From contig NW_003546280.1 in assembly GCF_000090795.2 (NCBI RefSeq), positions 135,855-199,854 of the forward strand: a stretch of DNA of 64,000 bases. Direction: 5' to 3'. Source of the DNA: Amphimedon queenslandica. Its lineage: Eukaryota > Porifera > Demospongiae > Haplosclerida > Niphatidae. This document shows, one piece after another, positions 11,301 through 25,100 of this stretch. The notes beneath the pieces were generated by a model. That model searched no databases, was not told where the DNA came from, and saw nothing but the letters and a program-made list of their open reading frames with translations. Positions within the stretch are counted from its first letter, which is position 1. The number at the start of each line of letters is the position of its first letter. Position numbers and translations under genes: made by a program.

Positions 11301-13031
11301 TGAGATCTCTAGCAAATTATTGCTTTGATTTGAGATTTTATAAACCGAAACTCGAACAGATTAAAGTAATAATAAGTCTCGCCCTCTCTCCTTATTTTAA
11401 AACTAATCCCGAGTGTTCTGGTGATATTGGTTAACCTTTACAGGGTCCGATGATGTCTGTGGCTTTCAAGGAAGGCATAAAGATAAAGCCGGAAGCACTG
11501 AATGAGATCATAATATCTTGCAATTATGATATTAGGCAGGTCAGTAGTGGCAATAAGGAAATTTTAAATGTACACGTACAAAAATTTACATGTATACATG
11601 TGTAGGTATTACATAGTCTGTCGATGTTAGCTGCTGGCACTACTAGTATCACTAAAGAGTCTCTCGGAGGAGGAGAAGGAAAGACCTCCATTAGGAAGGT
11701 TTGGCATTCATTCTCTGGCTGTGCTTTAATTAGAATAACCCCAGAGCCCCTTTGACGTGGTTCGAAAGGTCTTCCAACCTTTTGACGGGCAGAGGGAGCT
11801 ATCGCTGAGGGAGAAATCTGATTTATTTTTTACCGATTATTCTTTAATGCCACTTTTTGTACAAGAGAATTATCTTCAAGTCAAGCCGGTTAACAATACT
11901 GGGACTGCTACACTGTAAGACATAACGTTGTATGTACATTCACAGTTTACCTTCTCTCTCTCCCTCTCCCCCTCCAGTTCAAAGATCCAGTTATTAGAGA
12001 AGGTTAGTTCAGCTGCTGATTCCATAGCTCAAGGTGATCTTGTGTCAAGAATAGTCCGCTCAGATCAAGGCTGGCAGCTCCTCCCTACACAAGTACAGCC
12101 CATCTTCTGAATATCATGTGATTGTAATGTAATGTAGGCGATATTCTCCAGTATCTTACCTGGCGAGTACATGCGTGGTGGTATGAGCCTACCAGAGTTC
12201 CCTCAGTGGTTGGGTAACTATTCAAAGACTTCGAAAACCGATAGAATATTGCAGCAGCTGGTTAGTCATTCCACGTTGAAGTAAGTGGGAAAAGAAAAGG
12301 GAGGAAAGGTTGTGAGTCTTTTTCAGTTGTTCCTGCAATAAGACAGAATTCCTTCTTGATTACTCTCCGCTATTGAGTGCTGCACTTACTGCTCCTCTTC
12401 AAAACAACGTGGGTCTATTATAACATACTGTAATAGTCAGTGATTGTCATGTGATCGTTAGGGTGACAAGGAAGGTCCCTCAAGAGTTGTAGAGACACTG
12501 AAAGATTATGATTTAACGAGAGAGGACTGGGAAGATGTGATAGAGTTGAATAGTTACTCAGGAAGAGCCTCAGCATTATCTACCATTGACCCAAAGGTAA
12601 TGTATATGACAAGGTGCATCTATATGTATAGTACTATGTAAGACATATTTAAGAAAAATTGAGTATTAATTTTTCCTAAATTATTGATAGGAGACTGTTT
12701 TTTGGCATAAATTGGTTTACTTTACATGTAGAAATTCTATCAAAATTAGCTCAAATTTTATCAGGTAAAAGCAACATTGACAAGACTGTACAATAAGGAA
12801 GACATCAAACTGCCATACAGTGTCATGACTGTTCGTACGAAGAGAGGAAGAGCTTCACTGGAAGAGGAGGAGGAGGAGGAGAGAGAGGGAGAAGAGGCTG
12901 CCAGCAGCAGTGGAGATGAAGGGGACTTGTCGTCATTGGGTGTCAAAGCTGTTAAAACTGATAAAAGATCATCCACTGCTAGCAGCAGTAAGAGGAGGAA
13001 AATAAGTAGTAACAAGAAAAAACAGAAGTGA
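8364..13031 (+). CDS. RFC1: Replication factor C large subunit (RFC1)
   Basis: The large subunit of the clamp loader that opens PCNA and places it on primer-template DNA. The N-terminus MDIRGFFK is the conserved PCNA-contact motif. A basic low-complexity region follows, with six 7-residue repeats carrying VKQE-type motifs (9286-9420). A BRCT domain (NCLYGLTFVFTGV to FLELI, about 9715-10140) binds 5'-phosphate DNA ends. The AAA+ core starts at LWVDKYAP (10463) and has Walker A SGPPGIGKTT (10708-10740) and Walker B LIMDEVDGM (about 11075). Sensor and collar regions follow: ICNDRSQAKMRSLANYC, and DIRQVLHSLSML. The RFC1-specific C-terminal domain includes SPFDVVRKVF. The protein ends in an acidic stretch and a bipartite basic tail, stop at 13029-13031. 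About 20 small exons; boundaries within the basic region are less certain. Confidence 0.92.
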
Positions 13032-13089
13032 TTTGTATGAATTTATTAGAGGCAGTTTATCTCTTTATCTTTGTACTTCACTCGCTCTC

Positions 13090-13156
<67 letters not shown>

Positions 13157-13557
13157 GTATTAGTTTATTTGTAATATTTGTACTGCTACTACATGGACTC
13201 AAAAGTACATATGTCACATCACATGTACTGCTTTTGAAGATCAGCTCAAACTTGATATACAACACAAGAACATGTACACGTATATGCATCAGAAAATCAT
13301 AGTGGGTTGTTAACCTAGTCTAGGAAGGGGTGTGGCCAGACTAGGTGTTAACCGCTCATTAATTTTATACGTAATGGTGCCAGCTAAATGTCACTGTAGT
13401 CTTTATTAATTAGTTTAATTAATTAATTGTAATCAAAGAATGCAAATTAATAATGATTTAAAATGATTATTTTACTACAGTCAACTACTAAAATCAATAA
13501 ATCAATCAATAACGACAAACGAAATAGTACACCGTCTTTATGTCTCTCCTCCTCTCT
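13032..13557. other. Convergent 3' intergenic, ATT microsatellite and repeat fragment
   Basis: Between the RFC1 stop and the stop of the RIIa-domain gene. Holds an (ATT)n array (13092-13153) and, at 13236-13300, an inverted fragment of the dispersed ~180-bp repeat core (complement of GAGCTGATCTTC and CTGATGCATA). No gene seen. Confidence 0.6.
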
Positions 13558-15879
13558 CTAATCTTCAAAATTTATGAGACTTGTTGGCTCTTCTTCAGTC
13601 GTGTCTCCCAACGGTTTCTCATAATCAACCGGGTCTGGTAATTTTAACTCACTCTCCTATGGGGAGAAGGGGGAAATTTAATGCAAAATTGTCAAATAAA
13701 AGTCTCCATAAAGAGCTAGAGCATCTCAAAATTTTCATAAAGAAAATTACAAATTTTCCATAATGAGCATGTACGTATACTAAAGGATCTCACCTCTTCA
13801 CTGGTTACATCAGGGCGGGGTATTGGCTCCACCCCTTTCCAAGTGTCCTGTGTTGTTGACGTCACTTCACTTGATGTGTCGGCTACTATTGGCTTAGACA
13901 TTGCCCATTTCTGTTTCAGGGTAACAGGAGCACCTCCTAATGGAGAGAGGAGAGACAGTAAAAGAATCACATAACCAAGACTGCTGATCTAACTTAGAGC
14001 TGATTCTAATCAAATTCACACTCACACTCACCGTGAGTGGTTATTAAAACCGGGCCAAAGTCCCTGTACTATAGTACAGGGTCATCGGCTAAATTTCACC
14101 AAAAATGACTAGGAGAGAATTCTCCATTTTTATTACATTTCCTGATGCATATACATGTTCTGATGTTGTGTATCAAGTTTGAGCTGATTCCGATCAAGTT
14201 TGGATTTTTTATGAATTTTTAAAGTTGCTCCAAAATCAGGCCAAAGTCCCTGTACTATAGTACAGGGTCATCGGCTAAATTCCACCAAAAATGACTAGGA
14301 GAGAATTCTTCATTTTTATTACATTTCCTGATGCATATACATGTTCTTATATTATGTAGCAAGTTTGAGCTGATTCCGATCAAGTTTGGATTTTTTATGA
14401 ATTTTTAAAATTGCTCCAAAATCTGGTCAAAGTCCCTGTACTATAGTACAGGGTCATCGGCCAAATTTTGCCAAAAATGACTAGGAGATAATTCACCATT
14501 TTTATAATTTTTTCTGATACACATACATGTTCTTATATTGCACAAAAAGTTTGACCTGATTCCGATCAAATTTGAATTTTTATGAATTTTTAAAGTTGCT
14601 CCAAATGCCATGTACTGTATTGTAGTGCTTGTCAGCTCATGAAGCTCATGCTGTTTAGCTCACTTAGCATGCTTTGTGGGAAACCGACCACATGCATTAA
14701 AGATAGGAAGGAATAGAAGCCTACAGACTTCCATTGAGAATACACAATAAGAACAATGTACACGTACACAGTACCACAATCTTATTATTAATTTCCCAGT
14801 TTACTAGAGCTGTACCCTCTTACCAGATTCCTCACTCCCCCACTGCGAATTGGTAGAAGTTCCGCCAACTTGTGAGGCACTCTCAAACTCGTCAATGGAG
14901 GTAAGTTTAGACGAACTTATCGTCGAATAATCTTCGCCTTGTGAGATGATTTTAGAGCAACGAGCACAGATTAATACTTGTAGATCAACAGAAGGGCCCA
15001 CCTCAGGCATCTGAATAGATACAAAACAGAATAAAAACAATAGATAAGGAATTTTAAAATATATATCATTATATTAGGATAAAAGTTTCAGAAATAACTG
15101 TTGGCTTTGTTTGCTTGTGAGGAAAAAGTTATACAAAATGTAATTAATAATCTTCATAGATCACTACTCCATCGTTGAACCACAGAGATTTTATTGAATG
15201 AACGCTTAAAGCCGTTCTGCCACAAGGGAATCAAAAACTCACTTTTAATGACAGCTTCTTAGCATCTCCAGTTAAAATGACTCCCTCCTCCTCAAGTTCT
15301 GCTGCATTCTCAACCACCTCCAGCTCGTCCTCATCGCCATCACTTTCACTAATGTAACCCTCAGACGACGATGGGTGGGCTTTAATTGGAACTACCAAAT
15401 GAGCCTTACAATTCTTGGGCTGTTTTGACCTATAGGATTGGTGTTCTCATGGTTACGGTAACTACGGATACTCGCTTACTTTTTAATCTTTGAAATCAAA
15501 TCATCGACATTCAAGTCATTCTTGCTTTCAAAATGGCCGCCCTCCTCTCCCTCTTCCTCACTCTCGTCCTCCCCAGTAGCAGGGACAGTAGTTATTACCG
15601 GTATATCTTCATCATCTCCTCCTCCTCCTCCATCACTCACCATGACCTTCTCAGATTCATCGTCCTTGGGAGTGGACTCAGGGGGTGGGGCTTCCGTTAC
15701 CTTGGCAACCGGTTTCGCTACAGGTTTCCTGTTGGTTGGAGGGGTCCTGGTTGTTGCTGGTTTTTGTAGTTTAGAGGCAGTTTTACCAGTCGGAGTGCTA
15801 GTGCCTTTAGCTGATGTACCACTAGTACTGGATTTACTGGAAGAACTGACTGGCCTCTTGGGCGTACCTATGAATAATA

Positions 15880-15922
<43 letters not shown>

Positions 15923-16848
15923 TACATGCATATGCATCAGTTCTAGGCATTGGAACTGACAATTAGAAATTAAAATAGTTTCACTTTTCATTTACGTAAT
16001 TCATTAGTAATCAGTTCATGTAACAAATAACAATAAGAATCATATGTACATGTACTTGTTCATTTACAATGATTATTATTATATTCAGTGTTTTAAGTCA
16101 TACCTCCTGCTCCAGCTGATGTCTTAGCAGCTGTTGTTGTCTTACCAGGCGGTCCAGTACCAGTAGCTGGTTTACTGGCACCACCTGCTCCTCCTGTCGG
16201 CTTCTTTAAACTGCCACTAGGAGGGGCTGTCTTAGACCCAGCAGTGGTCTTAGAACCAGCTGAAGGTTTTGAAACGCTCGTAGCTGATTTGGAGGATGCT
16301 GGGCCACTGGAAGCTGGCTTGGAGGCTGTAGTTTTAGAAGGAGCAGTGATTGGTCGTGAGGGTAGTTTACTAGCTCCTGCTGCTGGTTTACCTGGAAGAT
16401 GAGAGACACATTATTTAATAATTAATGATGACAAACCAGTTGCCGGTTTAGTTGGTGGCTTGCTTCTTTCTAAAATTAAAATAAATTAAATTATATGTAT
16501 ATATTCATTGAAAATAAAATACGTTACCTGTTTTTGGTGAAGCTGCTCCAGTGGTGTCAATAGATTTGCTAGAGGAAGTACGCCCGGTTGCACTTGTCAC
16601 CTAAAAATATAATAAATATCAAAAATGCATGTATTATGTACCTTCTTCTTTTTAGCTTGTAGTTTTTGTATCAGGAAATCAATTGGATTATCTGGCAAAT
16701 CCTTGACTAGGAGGGAAGTGAGGTCCTGCAGAGATTGTGGGCAATGATAAATGAAAGGATTCCTTACTTCAAATAGAGTCTGTATCTTGTGCTTCCCAAG
16801 ATATGCCTGAACATTTGCAGGCTGTCCAGTTGCTGCCTCCGTGGCCAT
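13558..16848 (-). CDS. RIIa (PKA dimerisation/docking)-domain protein, possibly C8orf34-like
   Basis: Start codon 16848-16846. After splicing a roughly 40-bp intron near 16770-16730, residues ~10-55 read AYLGKHKIQTLFEDLTSLL, then DLPDNPIDFLIQKLQ. This is a clear RIIa/Dpy-30-type helix pair, which dimerises and grips amphipathic helices of anchoring proteins. Then come about 250 residues rich in S, T, P, K and A (exons near 16560, 16390-16105 and 15865-15485), an acidic exon (15425-15245), an exon with a CxxC pair (ICARCSKII, 15010-14815), and the final exons 13936-13795 and 13653-13558, ending SLINFED. The domain plus a short cysteine pair further on recalls human C8orf34 (VEST-1), from memory only. 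Cellular role unknown; a scaffold near cilia or microtubules is a guess. One intron holds three ~187-bp repeats. Confidence 0.65.
14030..14620 (+). repeat. Three tandem monomers of the ~180-bp repeat, subfamily A
   Basis: Three copies at a spacing of about 187 bp in an intron of the RIIa-domain gene. Each carries the palindrome CCCTGTACTATAGTACAGGG (near 14062, 14250 and 14433), then AAAATGACTAGGAGA, and the shared core TTATRTTGTGTAKCAAGTTTGAG in diverged form. Confidence 0.8.
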
Positions 16849-16989
16849 CTTTTTGAGGGGTAAGAGTACACGGAGATAACACGGTCCTCATAACCCGAAG
16901 AGTTTTGAAAATGAACCGGTGCTCTTAACGGAGATATCCGTAGTATTTGGTGGGTGGTGCTTGAAGGAAAAATACACTGACACAGAAAA
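16849..16989. promoter_or_regulatory. Divergent promoter, RIIa-domain gene/DLAT
   Basis: 141 bp between opposing start codons (16848 minus, 16990 plus). No TATA box seen. It contains the inverted pair GGAGATATCC within AACGGAGATATCCGTAGT, a near palindrome around 16928-16945. Confidence 0.5.
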
Positions 16990-19900
16990 ATGATGCTCTC
17001 CAGATTAGGAAGGACTTCTTGGAGTTGCAGCAGGTCATGGCTCCGTCCTTCATCCTCCTCCACGAGGAGAGGGGTCCTTGGAACGAGTAGGAGGAGCCTA
17101 GGGACTTTAAGAAGAGCCAATATAGCCAGAAATAGCCAAAGAATAACGTGAGATTTAAAATAATAGAAAATTATATCAATGTGACGTTATAGATCAACCC
17201 TGACTTATAAAACTACCCTGAACTCCTCTGTGTTTGTACGCTCTCTCTCGTCTAACCTTCCATCCCACACTGAAGTGGTTTTACCAGCTCTTTCTCCCAC
17301 AATGGACCAAGGGACCATTGTAAAGTGGGAGAAAGAAGTAGGTGATAAGTTAGAAGAGGGAGACATCATAGCTCAAGTTGAGACTGATAAGGCTACAATG
17401 GATATGGAGACACCTGGTGAAGGATATCTCGCTAGAATAATAGTACCAGCTGGAAGCAAAGACCTGCCACTGGGGAAGGTAGGAGAAAGTTCTTATTTAT
17501 TTATTTATTTTTTTGTTTAGTTGCTTGCTATTATTGTGGAGGAAGAGAGCGACATTGAAGCTTTTAAAGATTATGCTCCAAGCGAATCACAAACCACGCC
17601 TACTCCAACAACACCAGCCCCAGTATGAATCTTAAAATTTTATTAATAAAAATAACCTTTTAAATTATTATTAGGCAGCAAGTGAGCCAGTTAGCGAAGG
17701 AGGGGCTGGAGGCGTTCCTCTAGGTATTTTATTAAATTTTGTACATATTATCCATCAAAATTTTACCTTAATTTTTTTCAAATGGGCATTGTGCAAAATT
17801 TTTAATGGACATTGTTCAATTTTTATACACATGTACATCATAATTTATTTTGCCAGTGCTTGTAATTATTATTGTATCTACATGTATTATTCCAGATCTT
17901 CCATCCCACACTGAAGTAGTATTACCAGCTCTCTCTCCCACAATGGATCAAGGAACTATTGTAAAGTGGGAGAAAGAAGAAGGAGAGAAGTTAGAAGAGG
18001 GAGACATCATAGCTCAAGTTGAGACTGATAAGGCTACAATGGATATGGAGACGCCTGGTGAAGGATATCTCGCTAAAATTATAGTACCAGCTGGAAGCAA
18101 AGACCTGCCACTGGGGAAGGTAAGAATACTTTATTAAAATGTCCCCAATTTCTATTATTTTTAACTATTAAAATGTGCCCAATTTCTATTATTTTAAAGC
18201 TACATGTACATGTATTTGTTACACATTGTTGTACAGTGTACATTACTGTTTAGCTGATAATGTTGGTTACTCTGCAGGGTTCATTCATAATAATGAACCC
18301 TTCCAAAAATTGGTAATCACAATCTGTACTACCAGTTAATGACAATACCAGAGTGACATTCAGTGCAGCTCTTTTATGCTCTGCTTTTTGTTCAAGCTCT
18401 TGTGGGTTGGATGATACACAATCTGTACCACCAGTTAATGACAATACCAGAGTGACATTCAGTACAGCTCTTTTATACTCTGCTTTTTGTTCAAGCTCTT
18501 GTGGGTTGGATGAGGGTTGGATGATACACAATCTGTACCACCAGTTAATGACAATACCAGAGTGACATTCAGTACAGCTCTTTTATACTCTGCTTTTTGT
18601 TCAAGCTCTTGTGGGTTGGATGAGGGTTGGATGATACACAATCTGTACCACCAGTTAATGACAATACCAGAGTGACATTCAGTGCAGCTCTTTTATGCTC
18701 TGCTTTTTGTTCAAGCTCTTGTGGGTTGGATGATACACAATCTGTACCACCAGTTAATAACAATACCAGAGTGACATTCAGTACAGCTCTTTTAATACTC
18801 TGCTTTTTGTTCAAGCTATTGTGGGTTGGATGATAATATGGTCAACACTCGTGTACTTGTGTAAACTGTGACATTGTATCTCTCCCTTTAGTTACTAGCA
18901 ATTATTGTTGAAGATGAATCTGATGTTGCTGCCTTTAAAGATTATTCTCCTTCTCAAACGTCATCCCCAGCTCCACCCATGCAAGCTCCACCTACTGCCA
19001 CGCCCACACAAACTACTAGTCCCATCCAATCGCCTCCATCAGGTGTAAAACCTCCTCCTCCTTCAGCCTCCTCTCCTGTTGGTAGGATCATTGCTAGCCC
19101 TTACGCCAAGAAACTAGCTTCAGAAAAAAGCATAAACCTTCAGGTATTGTGGTTATTATTATTATTATTTATTTATTTGGCCACACTTTATCCAATAGTC
19201 TGTATCCGGTACTGGTCCTGGTGGTCGTATTGTTGCAAGGGATGTTCTTCAAGGTACACCAACTGTAGTTCCTGCATCAGTGACCACGCCCACTCCTGGA
19301 GCCTCCTATGAAGACATACAGTTGTCTGGAATGCGCAAAGTAAGAGCAAAAAAATTTGCAGGCCTGACCTTTATAATTTTGTTTGGTTGTTCATGATAAT
19401 TTGAAAACAGACGATAGCTACAAGACTAATGGAGTCGAAAAGGAACATACCTCACTATTACCTAAGCATTGATATCACTATGGACGACCTATTGAGGTAC
19501 TTATGCATGTACATGTAATAATTATCAATAGTTTTACATGTATTCATAATTGTAACTAATAAATGACAAATACTTATGATTTTACTAACAATTTTTATTT
19601 TATTCAATGGCACAGGTTAAGATCAGGAGTTAATTCCAGTGGAGATATCAAACTATCAGTGACTGATTTCTTAGTCAAGGCCTCGGGACTGGCTCTGATG
19701 GAAGTACCTCAAGTCAACTCCTCCTGGATGGAGTCCTACATCAGACAGTACAACAGCGCTGATGTGAGTGTTGCTGTTAGTACAGAGGGAGGACTAATCA
19801 CACCAATAATCACTGGAGCAGAGAATAAAGTAAGAGAAAAGAGAGGAAGGGAAAGATGGAGAGAACTAGAGTTAAGAGAAATAATGAAGAAAGCTGTTAT

Positions 19901-20520
19901 TAGCATGTTTCATATGATACTGCTAGGTACTATTATAATAGTACTGGATCTTTGGTCCAATTTTTGAGCAAACCCTCCATTCACTACACCATATCTAGCT
20001 ACACTATAATTCAAAAATTATTGATTAGGGTTTAAAAACCATCAGTACTGAAATGAGGGACCTATCGGAGAGGGCCAGGAGCGGTCGGCTACAGCCTCAT
20101 GAGTTCCAAGGAGGTACCTTCACCATATCTAACCTTGGGATGTACGGGATACGTAACTTCTCAGCTGTCATCAATCCACCACAGGTATTGAGGGGATGCC
20201 CCTATAATTACTGTATAATTAGAGCCACAATGCCCCTATCTTATAAAAGGGTATGCTCCTATAATTATTATCTCATTAGTCTTGTATTCTTGCTGTTGGA
20301 GCAACACAGAAAAGAGTCATAGTTGACGAAGACGACAATAAAAAGTAAGGGCACGCCCCTTTTATTCATGTCACGTGACTGTTGCTATAGTTACAAGGTT
20401 GCCTCGGTGATGAGTGTGACGATGAGTTGCGACCATAGAGTGGTGGATGGAGCAGTTGGGGCTCAATGGCTCTCAGTCTTCAAGTCTTACATTGAGAAAC
20501 CTTTCAAGATGCTGTTATAG
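16990..20520 (+). CDS. DLAT: Dihydrolipoamide acetyltransferase, PDH complex E2 (DLAT)
   Basis: The core E2 of mitochondrial pyruvate dehydrogenase, passing acetyl groups from lipoyl-lysine to CoA. Twelve exons (16990-17147, 17193-17478, 17521-17622, 17675-17723, 17896-18119, 18892-19143, 19199-19339, 19411-19496, 19616-19829, 20029-20184, 20280-20344, 20391-20520) close in phase to 620 residues; human DLAT has 647. Residues 1-70 form an Arg/Ser-rich mitochondrial presequence ([19 protein letters not shown]). Two lipoyl domains follow, each with [18 protein letters not shown] (lipoylated K); they are nearly identical, also at DNA level. A Pro/Thr linker and the E1/E3-binding domain ([25 protein letters not shown]) lead to the catalytic domain with [21 protein letters not shown] and the active site [14 protein letters not shown] gene-conversion history of the two lipoyl exons is likely. 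Confidence 0.95.
18318..18835 (+). repeat. Minisatellite in DLAT intron 5, units 99 or 110 bp
   Basis: Five near-identical units start near 18318, 18417, 18528, 18638 and 18737. The 110-bp units differ from the 99-bp ones by an 11-bp internal duplication (GAGGGTTGGAT). The array is open in several frames on both strands, which creates spurious ORFs. It ends about 55 bp before the acceptor of the next DLAT exon (18892). Confidence 0.85.
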
Positions 20521-20853
20521 AACAAAGCGCAAAATGCATATGTTGTAACGTGTAAAATAGTTTTAATTGTGTTTTAGCTACCTAGTGAATATTTATGTGT
20601 ATAGGGATTAGCTTTATGTGTCATGTACATGTACATTTAAATTCTGTTTAGCTATTATAATAGATGAAATATAAAGCTAATAGCTATTGTTAAAACATAG
20701 TCTTTTTATAGTGTTCAGTTTCTTTTATTTAAGAGTGTTTAACGTACTACTAGTCTGCTACCTTCCTCTCTTGCTGGTTCACGTTAATCATTTTATCATA
20801 ACATTTGAATTCATGACAATAATAATTAAGTAAATGTGAGAGTAAAGAGTGTA
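20521..20853. other. Convergent intergenic between DLAT and the CHRAC1-like gene
   Basis: 333 bp of AT-rich sequence with possible poly(A) signal variants (ATATAAAG near 20669) and a TACATGTACAT palindrome at 20625-20636. Nothing else seen. Confidence 0.5.
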
Positions 20854-22070
<1,217 letters not shown>

Positions 22071-22168
22071 TTTATTTTCTCTAAAGGGTTAAAATTTATC
22101 TGGCTCTTGACCACGCCTTCTAATTAATTTTGGGGATTCATAACAGTATTCATTACACACGTGTAATA
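22071..22168. promoter_or_regulatory. Divergent promoter, CHRAC1-like/TAF5L
   Basis: 98 bp between start codons. It contains the palindrome ATTACACACGTGTAAT with CACGTG at 22158-22163, only 6 bp before the TAF5L ATG, so the box may lie in the transcribed leader. Confidence 0.5.
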
Positions 22169-25100
22169 ATGTCGTCAATATCTTCAGGAGGTTCTGGATC
22201 TGTCAGAGGAGAGAAAGTCGAGGAGATATGGCAGAATGTACAAGATACGCTCAGAGAACAACGCTATCCAGTGAATTATCGTCATTATTATTATTATCAT
22301 TGTTATTGAATAGAGCCACGCCCACTTCCCTGTTGTCCAATCATTGAAGGATTTAGTGAATAATTCCGTTCACATTGAAACCAGTGGAGACCCACTAGTC
22401 ACTGCTTGGACTGCTCAGTATGTTACGAATAGATGCACTCAATCTAGTCCTTAACTATTCTTTTAGGCCTGGAGGTTCCAAAGACATACAAATTGGTTTT
22501 CAAAGGTGTATATATAGTATAAATACTTATAATGCTTACGAAATAGTACTTAACATATGTCTACATTAAATGCATTTACATTCAAGCGTTGGAATCAATT
22601 AATGCATTGAAGCATTGGGATCAATGCATTCAAATGTATAATAATAATGTGGATATTACCTTAGAACTATTATGTTCATAATTTTCAAGCAACTTCAAAA
22701 ATTTAACCAGAGTCTGCTCAAAATTTCTACAATCTTATTGCCTCTTTTTGATGTTACTATTAATATCATTATTATTATTTTAATATGTAGTTTCATTGAT
22801 TATTTATTACATGAGACTGATTCATACAAGACAGAGCTCCTTAACTCTCTTGTGTACCCATTATTTGTACACTGCTATGTCTCTCTAGTATCATCTAATG
22901 AAACAGAATCAGGTATAATAGCTCCTGCATGTACACACATACATTGTAAGGTGTGGTTTATGTTCGTAGCTAAGAGGCTGTATGCTGATACTTCTCATAG
23001 CATTGATTCTCATTGTGTTTCAAATGATGAGCTGCAGCAGCTGCTGTCACTCACTTCAGCTGCTAGTTTGCAGTCATCTCCACTAGTAGAGAAATACAGG
23101 TATCATAATAATAGCGTATATGATCGTGAAACTCTCTCCCTCTCTCTCGTTAAGAAGTGGAAAGTATTTCGTTCGGCTCTCAGAGCTTGCCTTTACGATG
23201 CTGATGTCATTTCTCCAAGTAATGAGAGACTGATATTATATTCTTTATTTGTTTTTTTTAAATCACTCGATCATTTCAGGCTCATCCAACCACAGCTTTG
23301 CTCAACATTATACACAAGCACTTTAGCATTGAAGGTACTCCGATAATAATAATAATTATTATAATAATATTTATAAAAACTATTATCTATTTAACTACCT
23401 AAGTCTTTGGATGTAAAGTTAGCCAACCAACCTCCGAACAGAAAATGGAAGGAAAGAAAAGTAAAATATGTATTTTTGTATACATATATTTATTTAATTT
23501 TATGACACTTGTAGCTTCAAATTTCATAAAGCCAAAAATTGAAGTCCTACCAGAGTCCGATTTCAGTCTTTCTAGTTTCCCACGTCCTCCCATTCCTCCT
23601 CCTCTTCCTCCCTTTGTCCCTACCTCAACTGGGGAGGAGGCACTAGCAGCGAAACATGATTTTCAGTCCAAACTAACGGGAGCAACACAACAGCTGGAAC
23701 CGTCAATACCCTCACTCTTACTCTGTATCGTACAGGCTACTGAGAACACCTGGTACCTTAGGGCACAAAATATTCGAGGGCTGTAAATTTTGTGAATTTG
23801 CCTAAAAATCTATTTTTTGGATTTAATTTTTGTGATTTTTGTGATGTCTGCCATTTTATGCCGTAATAATTTGATTTTCATGGAAGTAATTTTCACGGAT
23901 TTGCAGCCCTCAAAAATTTTGTGTTATATGGTAATTGATAGATGCTATGTGTGCCTTGGGTTATTTGTGAAGGAGCTAAAGTTTAGCAAATTTGAGATTT
24001 TGATAAGATAAACCTCCAAAATTTAGCTTACAGTAGCTGCTATTTTGTGTCACTTTGCATGCTCTGGCCTCAAAATTAAATCAAAATTTTCTGCTCATTT
24101 GTGACTCTGAAATTACCCTGCCCACTTGACCACACCCCTAGGGTCCAGTGTGCTTCATTATCCAGTTGGTCTAAAGAGTATGCTTGCGGATTGGATGACT
24201 CGTCCGTTGTTATCTCGTCTTGGTTGCCGCGGTCCACTGAATCAGAGAGTGTATTGTCATTGAAGGGCCACCATGGTCCAGTGCATGGGCTTAGCTATTC
24301 CCCTAACGGCCAGTTCTTGTTGTCATCATCAGAGGACACTACTGGTAATGGACCCCTCTATAATCCTTAGTGTTTATGTTAGACTTTATATTGATGTCCT
24401 TATGCTGTGTAGAAAGTTTGAGTTGATTCCGGGCTCAAATTCTGGAGTTATGATCACTCTTTTAAAATGGCCAAATTTTGCAAAATACCCAAGGCTATAG
24501 CCCATGGTTTTTTCCAAAAAATGGCTCTGAAATTACCCCAAATTTTTATTACATTTCTGATACATATTGATGTCCTTATGCTGTGTAGCAAGTTTGAGCT
24601 GATTCCGACTTCAATTTTTCAAGTTACAGCCATTTTAAGAAAACATCAAAATTCTGAAAAATACCCAAGGCTATAGCCCATGGTTTTTTCCATAAAATGG
24701 CTCCAAAATCACCCCAAATTTTTACTACATTTTCTGATACATATTGATGCCCTCATGCTGTGTAGCAAGTTTGAACTGATTCCAACTTCAATTTTTCAAG
24801 TTACAGCCTTTTTAAGAAAACGTCAAAATTCTGAAAAATACCCAAGGCTATAGCCCATGGTTTTTTCCAAAAAATGGCTCTGAAATTACCCCAAATTTTT
24901 ATTACATTTTCTGATACATATTGATGTCCTTATGCTGTGTAGCAAGTTTGAGCTGATTCCGACTTCAATTTTTCAAGTTACACGCCTTTTTAAGAAAACG
25001 TCAAAATTCTGAAAAATACCCAAGGCTATAGCCCATGGTTTTTTTCTGAAAAATGGCTCCGAAATCACCCCAAATTTTTATTACATTTTCTGATACATAT

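Noticed and set aside
13033-13302. Membrane-like small proteins on both strands after RFC1
   Set aside because: Poly-Ile from an ATT array; no homology and no gene context.
16764-17120. 118-residue minus-strand frame over the DLAT start
   Set aside because: It is antisense to the DLAT presequence exon and crosses the real start of the RIIa-domain gene.
18250-18833. Four overlapping repeat-encoded frames in a DLAT intron
   Set aside because: Artefact of the minisatellite being open in several frames; flanking DLAT exons splice across it.
18318-18835. CRISPR-like direct repeats
   Set aside because: Units are contiguous with no variable spacers, and the genome is clearly eukaryotic.
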